Part shown: piece after piece, positions 8,277 to 17,106 of the stretch | Numbering within the stretch: position 1 is the stretch's first letter | How the letters are laid out: each line of letters starts with the position of its first letter | Source of the DNA: a candidate division KSB1 bacterium | GTDB taxonomy: Bacteria; Zhuqueibacterota; Zhuqueibacteria; Oceanimicrobiales; Oceanimicrobiaceae | Assembly: GCA_022562085.1 (NCBI GenBank) | Contig: JADFPY010000006.1 | Span: 1-44,620 of the forward strand | Direction of reading: 5' to 3' | DNA: 44,620 nt | Translations under genes and position numbers: made by a program | The notes under the pieces: model-generated | The model's input: only the letters and a program-made list of their open reading frames with translations | Databases searched by the model: none | Told to the model about the DNA's origin: nothing

Positions 8277-9905
8277 ATGAGCTTATTAAAAAGGAAGTCT
8301 CGATTTTTATTTTTGCTGCTTATCATTTTCCCCGGACTGTTTTATATGTCTGTTTCATGCCAGGAAAGTGAGTTCGATTTCATCATAAGAAATGGCAGTG
8401 TAATCGACGGCACTGGAGGTCCTGCATTACAAGCTGACCTGGGAATCAAAGGCGGCCGAATCAGCGAGATCGGTAATCTGGAAACTAGGACGGCCACAAG
8501 GATCATAGATGCCGGGGGTCTCACGGTTGCACCTGGATTTATCGATTTACATACCCATGCCGAGCGCAAAATATTAGAATTTCCGTCAGTGGAAAATTAC
8601 ATCCGCCAGGGTGTTACAACGATTGTCGGTGGAAACTGCGGCGGGTCTCCATATCCAATCGGAGACTTTTTAGAGAAAGTCGAGGAAACCGGCATCGCTC
8701 TGAATCTCACTTTGCTCGTCGGACACAATACCGTTAGACGAGAAGTGATGGGCCGGGAGAATCGTTATGCCACTGCTGAAGAGTTGCAAGAAATGCAAAG
8801 TTTGGTTCAAAAAGCCATGCAGGATGGGGCGTTCGGTATGTCAACCGGTTTAAAATACATTCCGGGCGCTTACTCAAATACTGAAGAAGTAGTGGCTTTG
8901 TCTAAAGTGGTCAGTAAGCATGGTGGCTTTTATGCCACACATATGCGCGAGGAAGGAATTGGATTGCTGGACGCCGTTGAAGAGGCCTTGAATATTGGCC
9001 GTCAGGCGGGATTGCCGGTTCATATCTCTCATCATAAAGCTGTGGGAAAATCGATGTGGGGTAGCAGTGTTAAGACCCTGAAAATGGTGGATGAAGCCGT
9101 TGAAGACGGAATGGACGTTACCGTAGATCAGTATCCTTATACAGCGACCAGTACGGGCTTGACTGTGCTGTTCCCCGCCTGGTCTCTCGAAGGCGGAGAG
9201 GAAAAAATTAAAGAACGGCTTGAAGATGCAACCCTTCGAGCGAGGATTAAAGAAGGAATAGTTCATAACATTTTGTACGACCGCGGCGGCGGCGACCCGG
9301 CCACCATCGTCATCTCTTCCTATCCCTCCGATTCCGCTCTCGAAGGTAAAAACCTTGCCGAAATCACTAAAATGCGCGGCAATGAGCCAACTCCCGAAAA
9401 TGCGGCTGAGACTCTCATGGATTTATATCACGCCGGCGGCGGACGAGGAATTTATCACTGTTTGGTTGAGGAAGACGTTGTAAGAATAATGAAGCATCCA
9501 TTTGTCATGCATGCTTCCGATGGCGCCACTATCGAATTTGGCAAGGCGAAGCCTCACCCCAGGAGTTACGGCACTTATCCCCGCGTCCTGGGCCGGTATG
9601 TCAGAGAGCAAAAGGTCCTGTCTTTAGAAGAGGCTGTCCGGAAAATGACCTCGCTTCCGGCAAAGAGGCTTGGGCTAAAGGATCGCGGAGTTTTAAAGAA
9701 AGGTATGTGGGCAGATATCGTTATCTTCGATTCTCAGAAAGTGATCGACCGTGCGACCTGGACTGAGCCACATCAATATCCTGAAGGAATTCCTTTCGTT
9801 TTAGTCAATGGCCTAGTTGTGATTGATGAGTCTAACCGGACCGGCGAATTCCCGGGAAAGGTTTTACATGGAGCAGCGAGCGAGCAAACTATTTCCGAGA
9901 AATAG
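8277..9905 (+). CDS. N-acyl-D-amino-acid deacylase family amidohydrolase, lipoprotein
   Basis: Start ATG 8277 follows AAAGGAG at good spacing; the in-frame TTG at 8256 lies before the ribosome site. The 542-residue product has a signal ending 'MSVSC' (Cys28), probably a lipoprotein. It has the D-aminoacylase amidohydrolase signatures: 'FIDLHTHAE' (His92, His94), 'GGNCGGSPYP' with the metal-bridging-type Cys121, 'MSTGLKYIPG', 'ATHMREEG', 'VHISHHKA', 'DQYPYTATSTGL' and 'VMHASDGA' with the catalytic Asp. Family members remove the acyl group from N-acyl-D-amino acids, and some act as dipeptidases. The context with peptidases, an aminotransferase and GGT suggests recycling of D-residue-containing peptides. 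The last ~40 bases overlap a small reading frame beginning at 9868. Confidence 0.9.
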   Translation: MSLLKRKSRFLFLLLIIFPGLFYMSVSCQESEFDFIIRNGSVIDGTGGPALQADLGIKGGRISEIGNLETRTATRIIDAGGLTVAPGFIDLHTHAERKILEFPSVENYIRQGVTTIVGGNCGGSPYPIGDFLEKVEETGIALNLTLLVGHNTVRREVMGRENRYATAEELQEMQSLVQKAMQDGAFGMSTGLKYIPGAYSNTEEVVALSKVVSKHGGFYATHMREEGIGLLDAVEEALNIGRQAGLPVHISHHKAVGKSMWGSSVKTLKMVDEAVEDGMDVTVDQYPYTATSTGLTVLFPAWSLEGGEEKIKERLEDATLRARIKEGIVHNILYDRGGGDPATIVISSYPSDSALEGKNLAEITKMRGNEPTPENAAETLMDLYHAGGGRGIYHCLVEEDVVRIMKHPFVMHASDGATIEFGKAKPHPRSYGTYPRVLGRYVREQKVLSLEEAVRKMTSLPAKRLGLKDRGVLKKGMWADIVIFDSQKVIDRATWTEPHQYPEGIPFVLVNGLVVIDESNRTGEFPGKVLHGAASEQTISEK

Positions 9906-10017
9906 ATCTACTATTTTTAAAAAGATAGGCATACCATTAGTTTTCGTTATGTTAGGCCTGGCGTTTGGGTTGTCCGCTCAAACGCCGGTGGATGGTTGTT
10001 GGAACTGCCTTCTTTAG
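9868..10017 (+). pseudogene. Orphan signal-peptide ORF, possible truncated gene start
   Basis: A 49-codon frame starts inside the end of the D-aminoacylase gene (AAAGG upstream of ATG 9868). It encodes a basic N-terminus and a clear Sec signal peptide ('IPLVFVMLGLAFGLSAQTP'), then stops only about 13 residues after the likely cleavage site. It looks like the surviving 5' end of an exported-protein gene whose body was deleted. The remnant at 10122 could be the other end of the same lost gene, but that link is inference. Confidence 0.45.
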
Positions 10018-10121
10018 CGTCAAGAAATATGGAATTGATAAATTGTCACCATCGGCATGCTTAACACCTGCATTTGCAAATCAGCGGCCTGCCCGAATAA
10101 GTTCTTTTGCTGTAATTGATG

Positions 10122-10277
10122 GCAGATGCGGTCATCTTTGATCCACAAAAAGTTATCGACTGAGCGACCGGGACCGAACCACATCAATATCCCGATGGTG
10201 TTTTATGTTGAAGTAAATGGAGAGTTGGTGATTAATAATGAAAAATGGATTGGGGTTTACTCATGTAAGGTGCTTTA
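10122..10277 (+). pseudogene. Remnant of D-aminoacylase C-terminus
   Basis: Translation gives 'ADAVIFDPQKVID-stop-ATGTEPHQYPDGVL', then after a frame change 'VEVNGELVINNEKW'. This matches the C-terminus of the intact upstream deacylase ('ADIVIFDSQKVIDRATWTEPHQYPEGI', 'VLVNGLVVIDE') piece by piece. One nonsense codon (TGA 10161-10163) and one frameshift near 10204-10207 are present and no start exists, so it is a decayed second copy. Confidence 0.8.
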
Positions 10278-10389
10278 CTATCGATAATGGTTCAAAATTT
10301 GGCATAGTTCTTGAGATACTTCTGTCCGAAACTTCGTTAGAATAATGAACTGCTAGGATGGATGTTTGTAAAAATGTACAAAATGTTTG

Positions 10390-10418
10390 TTGATAAGGAT
10401 TGGAAAAAACAATAAAAT
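10390..10418 (+). promoter_or_regulatory. Sigma70-type promoter for the aminotransferase gene
   Basis: TTGATA 10390-10395, a 17-base spacer and TAAAAT 10413-10418, about 33 bases before the ATG at 10452. Confidence 0.5.
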
Positions 10419-10451
10419 TTTGTTTGAAATCGACTTTTTGCAGGGACAACG

Positions 10452-11774
10452 ATGAATATCTTAGTGGATGAAAAAACCGACGTTAACCATACACCCTCTA
10501 TTAATCTAAATCTGAACGTACGCGGGCTAAAACCATCGGCGACTCTCGCAATCAATGAGCGGAGTGCAGAGTTGATCGCCGAAGGTCGCGATATTATCAA
10601 ATTTGGTTTTGGACAATCTCCTTTTCCTGTTGCGGCACCCGTTGTTGAGGCACTGCAAGAAAATGCTTTTCAGAAAAATTACCTTCCTGTGAAAGGGTTG
10701 TACGCACTTAGGGAAACCATTGCCGAGTACCATTGTCGGAAGTATGGCATAAAACGAAAGGCTGAAAATGTCTTGATCGGTCCCGGCTCAAAGGAGCTGA
10801 TGTTCCTACTTCAGTTAGCCTACTACGGAGATCTGGTGATTCCAACGCCATCGTGGGTTTCCTACGCCCCGCAGGCGCAAATTATTGGCAGACGGGTTTA
10901 CTGGCTGCCTACCAACTCCGCTAATAACTGGCTGCTCATGCCGGAGCAATTCGAAAATTTGTGCCAGGAAGATCCCGATCGGCCCCGGCTGTTGATACTT
11001 AACTATCCCAATAATCCGACGGGCCACACCTACACGAGAGAGCAGCTCAAGGAATTAGGGGAAGTTGCCCGGAACCATCGGGTCGTCCTGCTTTCCGATG
11101 AAATTTATGGTGAAATTCACCACGAAGGTAAACATACGTCGATTGCCGAGTTCTATCCGGAAGGAACGATCATTAGCACAGGTCTGAGCAAATGGTGTGG
11201 TGCCGGTGGCTGGCGGTTGGGAGCCTTTACCTTTCCGGATTCTTTACAGTGGCTTCTCGACGCGATTGCAGTGGTTGCGAGTGAAACTTACACGGCCACC
11301 AGCGCGCCAATCCAGTACGCGGCTATTCGCGCTTTCCAGGGCGGCGAGGAAATCGAAGCATATTTGGTTCAAAGTCGTCGCGTCCTGAAAGCAATCGGTA
11401 CATATTGTTACAAGAAAATGAAAGAAACCGGCATTAAGATTCATCAACCGCAAGGTGCGTTTTATTTATTTCCAAGTTTTTCCCCTTTTAAAGGGGCTTT
11501 AGAGAGACAGGGGATAAAAACCAACACGATGCTCTGTGAAAGAATTTTGCAGGATACCGGCGTTGCAACTTTGCCGGGGGCCAGCTTCGGACGGCCCGAC
11601 TCTAAGTTTGCACTGCGACTGGCTTATGTCGATTTTGATGGCGCAAATGTCCTGGCGCAGGCCGGCGCTATTGCATTGGATGAACCGCTTACTGAGGAGT
11701 TTGTCGAAAAAAATTGTCCGAAAGTAAGCACTGGCATCGAAAGACTATGTTCCTGGGCAAATGACTTTAAATAG
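10452..11774 (+). CDS. Class I/II PLP-dependent aminotransferase
   Basis: The 440-residue product is a fold-type I aminotransferase of the aspartate-aminotransferase superfamily. Motifs in order: 'FGFGQSPFPVAAPV' (substrate loop), 'GPGSKELMFLLQLA', 'NYPNNPTGHTY' (the NNPTG motif), 'LLSDEIYGEIHHEG' (PLP-pyridine Asp and Tyr), 'STGLSKWCGAGGWRLG' (Schiff-base Lys and phosphate-binding Arg), and 'GAFYLFPSF' plus 'LRLAYVDFDGA' (the C-terminal carboxylate-binding Arg region). The length is a little above the usual 390-410, with an N-terminal extension of ~30 residues. No signal peptide, so cytoplasmic. It stands alone with its own promoter. The amino-acid substrate cannot be assigned from sequence. 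Confidence 0.9.
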   Translation: MNILVDEKTDVNHTPSINLNLNVRGLKPSATLAINERSAELIAEGRDIIKFGFGQSPFPVAAPVVEALQENAFQKNYLPVKGLYALRETIAEYHCRKYGIKRKAENVLIGPGSKELMFLLQLAYYGDLVIPTPSWVSYAPQAQIIGRRVYWLPTNSANNWLLMPEQFENLCQEDPDRPRLLILNYPNNPTGHTYTREQLKELGEVARNHRVVLLSDEIYGEIHHEGKHTSIAEFYPEGTIISTGLSKWCGAGGWRLGAFTFPDSLQWLLDAIAVVASETYTATSAPIQYAAIRAFQGGEEIEAYLVQSRRVLKAIGTYCYKKMKETGIKIHQPQGAFYLFPSFSPFKGALERQGIKTNTMLCERILQDTGVATLPGASFGRPDSKFALRLAYVDFDGANVLAQAGAIALDEPLTEEFVEKNCPKVSTGIERLCSWANDFK

Positions 11775-11859
11775 GGGGGATGGCACCATCTTAACTGCCC
11801 AAATTACTCATTGACCTGATCTACCCCATTGAAAGAAGTTAGCTGCAAATCCGTTCTTA

Positions 11860-12804
11860 TTGTTTCTTTTCACTACTTATTTTTTAAACTGCTCGACCAA
11901 CCAGACCACTCAGATAGAAGAACTATCCGGTGATTTAGCTGCGCATATTGAAAACATTGCTCGGCAGATGCCCGGGCGCGCAAGCGAAGGATTTGTAAAG
12001 CCTACAGCAGGCCAGCTCAACAATTGGCATGATCTTGTTATTTTATTTTTAGACGGCAATCTGCCTGAAGTTCAATCTATAATTGATACTGAGTTCCCTT
12101 TTTACCGCCTTCTCAGATATAAAGACACAGGAATTGACGACCGGATATATTATGTTCTTGAAGAAAATCTCCCGGTCAGAAAGGGTTGGGGCACCTATGT
12201 TTTGAACCCCAATCAAAAGCGCGCAATTTGTGTTCAAAGTCCACATCCCTTATATGACATCAATACACCTATCGAGGCGGCGGAAATTTTCAGACGTTCC
12301 GGGTCCCTTTTTTTTATGCTGGCAGGAACCCACAGATGCGCTAATTCCGAACCTACACAATGTGATGGAACTTTTCGAGGATGCGGTGAGGATCGGTATC
12401 CGGTTTCCGATATAGCGCATTTTGTTACATCTGTGTTCCAGGTTACTCATGAGGCCGTTTCCGAGTATGAAGACCAAATCTATTCTTTGAGCATTCATGG
12501 TCACAATCGTCCTGAATGTGAAGATATTTTTCTAAGCAGCGGTTTAAGCGACGGGTCTAAGCAGATCCTGTTTGATCTTAAATCCAATCTTAAGGACAGC
12601 GGCTTAACCGTCGCAGTGGCGGGGGATAGTTCTTCAAATTGTCCTTTGCTGGGGAGTACAAATGTCCAGGGAAGATTCGTAAACGGTTCAACCCTGTACA
12701 GGGCCGGGCGTTACGGCGACCGGTTTTTTATTCACATTGAACCAAGTCGATTGGTGAGAGACAATTTTTCAGAATATTCAAAATTAATTGAGGGATTCGT
12801 TTAA
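11860..12804 (+). CDS. Putative lipoprotein of unknown function (PHP/GTHRCA/HGH motifs)
   Basis: I do not recognise this family with certainty. The frame is open from 11833 with no ATG. The first usable start is TTG 11860, but the residues before it (11833-11859, 'KKLAANPFL') read like the front of a lipoprotein signal peptide continuing into 'FLFTTYFLNC', with Cys at the lipobox. The start may therefore be unusual or damaged. The mature part has conserved-looking histidine motifs: 'SPHPLYDINT' (127-136), 'MLAGTHRCAN' (~153-162) and 'LSIHGHN' (~213), plus several cysteines. This pattern could suit an exported hydrolase or metal-binding protein, but no activity can be claimed. It follows the aminotransferase by 85 bases. 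Confidence 0.6.
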   Translation: MFLFTTYFLNCSTNQTTQIEELSGDLAAHIENIARQMPGRASEGFVKPTAGQLNNWHDLVILFLDGNLPEVQSIIDTEFPFYRLLRYKDTGIDDRIYYVLEENLPVRKGWGTYVLNPNQKRAICVQSPHPLYDINTPIEAAEIFRRSGSLFFMLAGTHRCANSEPTQCDGTFRGCGEDRYPVSDIAHFVTSVFQVTHEAVSEYEDQIYSLSIHGHNRPECEDIFLSSGLSDGSKQILFDLKSNLKDSGLTVAVAGDSSSNCPLLGSTNVQGRFVNGSTLYRAGRYGDRFFIHIEPSRLVRDNFSEYSKLIEGFV

Positions 12805-12973
12805 CAATAAACCAAAAGTGAAGTGAGGGTATAGTAGCTCAACGGATGGCTTTAATACACACGACCAGGGTCCTGTTTTTTCGGTTTTTCCCACGAAACA
12901 TCCAAACCAATCGTAGTAAATTTTCAATATTCCCGACTCTGTAAGCACCACTCATGCCAACAGTATAATTTTC

Positions 12974-13012
12974 AAAAACTCCGCGAAGCAAGCACTTTTT
13001 TGAGTTTTTTTT
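12974..13012 (-). terminator. Probable terminator of the oxidase/GGT operon
   Basis: AAAACTC at 12975-12981 and GAGTTTT at 13002-13008 are inverted, followed on the minus strand by A/T-rich DNA. It lies just beyond the stop of the minus-strand oxidase gene at 13014 and between convergent genes. The stem is short, so confidence is modest. Confidence 0.4.
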
Positions 13013-13013
13013 G

Positions 13014-14177
13014 TTATTTTTTTTTAAATCGAGTCAATCGCAGAAAATCAATTGGGTGGGATGTGGAACCATCGATTGCCAAATCAGCCAGGATTTCCCC
13101 GATTACCGGTGCGAATTTAAAGCCATGACCGGAAAACCCGGCGCCAATAATTACGTTTTCATGTTCCGGGTGCCGATCTAAAATGAAATTAAAATCCGGC
13201 GTGATTGTGTACATGCAAACGGTAAAATTCGTTCGAGTCGGCTGAAACCCTGGAAAGACTTTTTCAAAAAATCGCAAAACAACGGGCTCGTCTTCCGGCT
13301 GGAGAGTTCTGGTTAACTTATCTGGCTGCGCGGTGAGCCCTGGTATTTCGTGCTCGCCAATTTTCAACCCCAATGGGTTTATGGCCGGGAAGCCATAAAA
13401 ACCGCCAAAGTCTAATTCCACATAAAAGCTCGGAAAGTTGCCAAGTTTATAGTTTGAAATTTCAGGCGAGTCGTACCAGAAAAGAACTTTTCGCCAAATA
13501 TCAAAGTCAATTCCCAATGAAAGCATTTCCTGGTTTGCCCATGCGCCGGCTGTAATGATCAGCTTGTCGGCGACAATTTCTCGACAGTCGGTTTTTATTG
13601 AAATGTGATTTTGTTTAGGCCGCCAATTTAGAACCTTTTCATTTGTATGTAACGTTGCTCCGTATCCCCGGGCAAGGTCAGCAAATTGTTCAACGGATTT
13701 TTCCACATGCAAAAATCCGGCGATTGGATCATAATAGACAACAAAATTTTCCGGTAAATGGAATTGTGGGAATCTTTTCCTGGCTTCAGTGACTGTTATC
13801 TTCTCGTGAGGCAAGTCATGTTTTTCATAACACAGGTCAAGCCCCTTGATCACTTCAGAATTCGGTTTGCCGGCAACAACCAGGCCGTTTTTAACAAATA
13901 GTTGCACGCCGGCTTCTTTCTCAACTTCATACCAAAGATCGTAAGCCCGGTTGAGAAGCGGGATATAGTCGGGGTGTTCAAAGTAAGCTTTACGAATAAG
14001 CCGGGTTTCACCATGAGAACTGCCGCGGTCGTGTGCCAGGTCAAATTGTTCAATGCCGCAAACTTTTAACCCTCTTTTTGCAAGTGTGTAAAGCGTGGCG
14101 CTTCCCATGCCACCAACGCCGAGAATGACTATATCGTATTTTTCCGGTTGGCTGCTTATTTTTAATGATTGTGACAA
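13014..14177 (-). CDS. Monomeric sarcosine oxidase / N-methyl-amino-acid oxidase family flavoprotein
   Basis: The 387-residue product has the N-terminal FAD-binding 'YDIVILGVGGMGSATLYTLA' (GxGxxG, residues ~20-25), the family motif 'DRGSSHGETRLIRKAY', and 'TAGAWAN'. Near the C-terminus is 'VCMYTITPDFNFILD', where the Cys matches the residue that covalently holds FAD in monomeric sarcosine oxidase, then 'IIGAGFSGHGFKFAPVIGE'. It oxidatively demethylates N-methyl amino acids such as sarcosine or N-methyltryptophan, or oxidises related secondary amines, releasing H2O2. The start is TTG with no good ribosome site, but the alignment of the FAD motif to the N-terminus supports it. It lies 90 bases downstream of the GGT gene on the same strand, probably in one operon. 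Confidence 0.88.
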   Translation of the reverse strand: MSQSLKISSQPEKYDIVILGVGGMGSATLYTLAKRGLKVCGIEQFDLAHDRGSSHGETRLIRKAYFEHPDYIPLLNRAYDLWYEVEKEAGVQLFVKNGLVVAGKPNSEVIKGLDLCYEKHDLPHEKITVTEARKRFPQFHLPENFVVYYDPIAGFLHVEKSVEQFADLARGYGATLHTNEKVLNWRPKQNHISIKTDCREIVADKLIITAGAWANQEMLSLGIDFDIWRKVLFWYDSPEISNYKLGNFPSFYVELDFGGFYGFPAINPLGLKIGEHEIPGLTAQPDKLTRTLQPEDEPVVLRFFEKVFPGFQPTRTNFTVCMYTITPDFNFILDRHPEHENVIIGAGFSGHGFKFAPVIGEILADLAIDGSTSHPIDFLRLTRFKKK

Positions 14178-14267
14178 ACGGGATCCCGGTTTTTTTTATG
14201 ATGGAAGACAATTGACAACAGAAACAGTTCGTCCCTCCAGGCTTTTTCGCTTTTCGGTCTTTCGGGG

Positions 14268-15965
14268 TTAATACCCTGCCGCCTGTCCATCCTTGCGCGA
14301 CTCGGAGGCACCATAATAAACTTTGTTTTCCCAATCAAGCATAATGCCCTGGTAGCCGCCGAAGCTGCCGACATTTGTACCAATACGATGTCCCATTTCC
14401 CTCAAGTCACGATAAACTTCATAGGGCAACCCCGATTCAAGGTAAACGCTTCCGCCGTTTGTCATTTCTTCCCCGGTTGGCTGCGAGGAGCCCTGGTGCA
14501 AAATTCTCGGCGCATCGCCGGCCTCCTGGATATTCATGCCAAAGTCAATTATGTTTATAACTATTTGTGCATGACCCTGTGGCTGCGTGGCCCCGCCCAT
14601 GACGCCGAAGCTCATAAATGGTTTGTCGTCTTTGGTGATAAAGGCGGGAATAATTGTATGGAACGGACGTTTGCCGGGCGCGTAGGTGTTGAAATTTCCT
14701 TCTTCAAGGTCAAACAACTCGCCGCGGTCCTGGAAGATAAATCCGAGTCCATCCGGAGAAAGCCCGGTGCCCATGCCGCGGTAATTGCTTTGAATGAGCG
14801 AGACCATGTTACCGTCCTTGTCGGCCGTAGTTAAGTAGATGGTGTCGCCCGCCAGCAAAGCCGGATTCCCTGCATCGTAGCGTCTTGCTGCGCGTTGCGG
14901 ATTAATCAAAGCGCGCCGTTGTGCGGCGTATTCTTTCGAAATAAGTTCTTTAAGGGGAATCTGATTGAAATCGGGGTCGGCATAAAATTTTGCCCGATCT
15001 TCAAAAACCAGTTTTTTGGCTTCGATGAAGTGGTGGATGTACTCTTTGCTGCCAAACCCCCACCCCTGAATATCATAACCTTCAAGGATGTTCAAAATTT
15101 GCAGCGCCGCGATACCCTGGCCGTTCGGCGGCAACTCCCAGACGTCGTAACCGCGATAGTTTGTGGAGACGGGTTCGACCCAATCGGATTTGTGGGAGGC
15201 CAGATCCTCGTACGAGAGAAAACCACCGACCCGCTTCATAAAAGCAGCCATAGTTTTGGCAAGCTCACCTTTGTAAAAAACGTCCCGGCCGCCTTTGGCG
15301 ATTTTTTCCAGGGTGTTGGCAAGATTAGGGTTTTTAAAAACCTCCCCTTTCTTTGGAGCCCGGCCATTTGGCATGAATGTTTCTTTAAAGCCCTCATATT
15401 TTTTTAAAAACGGCGCACTGCGATTCCAGTAGTAGGCGATGAGCTCTGAGAGCGGAAATCCCTCCCTGGCATATTCAATTGCGGGTGCCAGATTTTCTTT
15501 CATGGAAAGATTCCCGAATTTCTTGTGCAGCTCAAACCAGCCGTCAACACAGCCGGGAACTGTAACCGGCAGCGGGCCATGACTCGGAATCTTTTCTAAG
15601 CCTTGTTTTTTGAAATAGTCAAGAGTAAGCGACCTGGGTGAACGGCCACTGGCGTTGAGTCCGTAAAGTTTTTTTGTTTTAGCATCCCAAACAATTGCAA
15701 AAAGATCCCCGCCAATTCCGTTGCCGGTTGGTTCCATCAAACCAAGCACGGCATTCGCAGCAATCGCAGCGTCAATGGCATTCCCACCTTGTTTCAAAAT
15801 GTCCAGTGCAACTTGCGTCGCTAAGGGTTGACTGGTGGCGGCCATGCCGTTGCGGGCGATAACCTCGGAACGGGTAGCAAAGCTCCTGCCCGTGATTCGG
15901 TCCTGGGCATAAATAGGTAATGAAAACATCGAGACGAAGATGAGGGAATTAATAGATTTGATCAT
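14268..15965 (-). CDS. ggt: Gamma-glutamyltransferase (periplasmic, Ntn-hydrolase)
   Basis: The 565-residue product has a signal peptide ending about residue 20 ('LPIYAQ') and the full GGT layout: 'GGNAIDAAIAANAVLGLMEPTGNGIGGDLFA' split by short gaps, 'NASGRSP', 'VPGCVDGWFELH', 'LPPNGQG', then the autoprocessing region 'AGDTIYLTTADKDGNMVS' with Thr375 as the likely nucleophile. The C-terminal subunit has 'SFGVMGGATQPQGH' and ends 'GASESRKDGQAAGY'. AAGGAG precedes the ATG. It cleaves gamma-glutamyl bonds of glutathione and gamma-glutamyl peptides. First gene of a two-gene minus-strand operon with the amine oxidase. Confidence 0.93.
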   Translation of the reverse strand: MIKSINSLIFVSMFSLPIYAQDRITGRSFATRSEVIARNGMAATSQPLATQVALDILKQGGNAIDAAIAANAVLGLMEPTGNGIGGDLFAIVWDAKTKKLYGLNASGRSPRSLTLDYFKKQGLEKIPSHGPLPVTVPGCVDGWFELHKKFGNLSMKENLAPAIEYAREGFPLSELIAYYWNRSAPFLKKYEGFKETFMPNGRAPKKGEVFKNPNLANTLEKIAKGGRDVFYKGELAKTMAAFMKRVGGFLSYEDLASHKSDWVEPVSTNYRGYDVWELPPNGQGIAALQILNILEGYDIQGWGFGSKEYIHHFIEAKKLVFEDRAKFYADPDFNQIPLKELISKEYAAQRRALINPQRAARRYDAGNPALLAGDTIYLTTADKDGNMVSLIQSNYRGMGTGLSPDGLGFIFQDRGELFDLEEGNFNTYAPGKRPFHTIIPAFITKDDKPFMSFGVMGGATQPQGHAQIVINIIDFGMNIQEAGDAPRILHQGSSQPTGEEMTNGGSVYLESGLPYEVYRDLREMGHRIGTNVGSFGGYQGIMLDWENKVYYGASESRKDGQAAGY

Positions 15966-16434
15966 GTGCTCTCCTTAATTATGTCGAACTTTCAACTAAC
16001 AGCACATTTGATTGAAGCTGATAAATGATTTTTAAAAGTTAACCATCTAAACGTAAATTGTCAAGTTGATTGATTCATCTCCGGTAAAATTGACTCACAC
16101 CTGACACAGTGTCTTCGATGCGGACACAACTGAGCCATCCAAGTTTTTACCGTTACCCGGATGTTAGTGTTATAATAATTTGTAAATTAAATACTTAGAG
16201 TCGAGTCAAATTCGGGGCTAATTCTTGGTACGTTTCTTGTATAGCGCTTGCCAATGAATTAAAGATGTAAGCTTCGCATCAAGGACGAACCCACACCTCA
16301 GAACTGCACCTCGCGTCTTTCTTGCTCGAAAGCCTCTTTTCATTTACAAATTATTTGAGAGTTTTTTTAAAGATACCTTATCTAAGGAGATAGAAACAGT
16401 TAAGGAAGAATTCCAAAGGGTCTGGAGGCCACGG
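15966..16434. other. Divergent intergenic region, promoters only
   Basis: No coding frame is credible in these 469 bases between ggt (minus) and the lytic transglycosylase (plus). It holds the ggt promoter at 16036-16064, a small perfect palindrome GACAC-A-GTGTC at 16103-16113 that could be an operator, and an extended -10 (TGTTATAAT, 16168-16176) facing the transglycosylase. Nothing else is recognised. Confidence 0.5.
16036..16064 (-). promoter_or_regulatory. Promoter for ggt-oxidase operon
   Basis: On the minus strand, TTGACA (16064-16059), a 17-base spacer and a weak -10 TAACTT (16041-16036), about 70 bases ahead of the ggt start. Confidence 0.45.
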
Positions 16435-17091
16435 ATGAAATTATTAATCATTGCAATTTTGACGAGCTTGTTCTCGCTCAATTTTTTGGCGGGCAATTCA
16501 AGCGAGCAGAAAAATAAAATCTCATACTTTGAGAAATCACTTCGGACGGTCGAGGGAGTTATCCAGGTTGATTTCGTTCGGCGATCGAGCAATCAAAAAG
16601 TTTTGAAAATTCTGGACATATTTAACCCGGGTTTACGGAATGATTTAAAGCAAGAAATTGCCAACGAGATTTATAAGATGAGCGTTAAATATCCAAATCT
16701 CGATGTGAATTTGATTTGTGCCACAATTACCCATGAAAGCGCCCGTACCTGGGATCCAAAAGTCGTTTCAAAGGCTGGAGCAATGGGGCTGATGCAGATT
16801 ATGCCGGCGACTGGTGAGTGGTTGTCAAAATACGAGGGAATCTCCTGGACCGGAGCTGAAGAGGTTTTGTTCGATCCTATTTATAATATAAGATTGGGAA
16901 CGCGCTACCTCTCCGCTTTGATTGAAACCTATGATTTGGAAGGCGGTTTGGCAGCTTATAACGGCGGCGACAAAAGAGTAAAATTGTGGTTGGCAAATGA
17001 TAAAGCGGACGGCATTTTGTGGCCCGAGACCAGGGCTTACATCCCCTTTGTGTTGAATTTGTATGACGAGTTTAAGAGTAAAAGTCTTTAG
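16435..17091 (+). CDS. Lytic transglycosylase (SLT domain)
   Basis: The 218-residue product begins with a signal peptide (~1-20). The C-terminal ~130 residues form an SLT goose-lysozyme-like domain: 'ICATITHESARTWDPKVVS' with catalytic Glu101, 'AGAMGLMQIMPATGEWL', 'DPIYNIRLGTRYLSALI', 'GLAAYNGG' and 'ETRAYIPFV'. It cleaves the MurNAc-GlcNAc bond of peptidoglycan with formation of the 1,6-anhydro product in the periplasm. GGAGG lies about 6 bases before the ATG. It is monocistronic, closed by the bidirectional terminator at 17107. Confidence 0.92.
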   Translation: MKLLIIAILTSLFSLNFLAGNSSEQKNKISYFEKSLRTVEGVIQVDFVRRSSNQKVLKILDIFNPGLRNDLKQEIANEIYKMSVKYPNLDVNLICATITHESARTWDPKVVSKAGAMGLMQIMPATGEWLSKYEGISWTGAEEVLFDPIYNIRLGTRYLSALIETYDLEGGLAAYNGGDKRVKLWLANDKADGILWPETRAYIPFVLNLYDEFKSKSL

Positions 17092-17106
17092 AAATAGATG
17101 TCCCTC

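Noticed and set aside
12833-12890. tRNA-like stretch (GGGTATAGTAGCTCAACGG...)
   Set aside because: It resembles a tRNA D-arm but has no matching acceptor arms and no GGTTCGA-type T-loop nearby.
14180-14205. CGGGATCCCG palindrome followed by T8 between ggt and the oxidase
   Set aside because: It points as a terminator for the plus strand where no gene ends, and the stem has no loop; taken as coincidence.
14388-15407. Plus-strand ORFs of 148 and 170 codons opposite ggt
   Set aside because: They mirror the ggt coding frame and show no motif; ggt is unambiguous.
16060-16330. Shared 13-mer CGCGTCTTTCTTG in two intergenic regions (6060 and 16311) as a dispersed repeat
   Set aside because: The similarity does not extend beyond about 15-18 bases, too short to call a repeat family.
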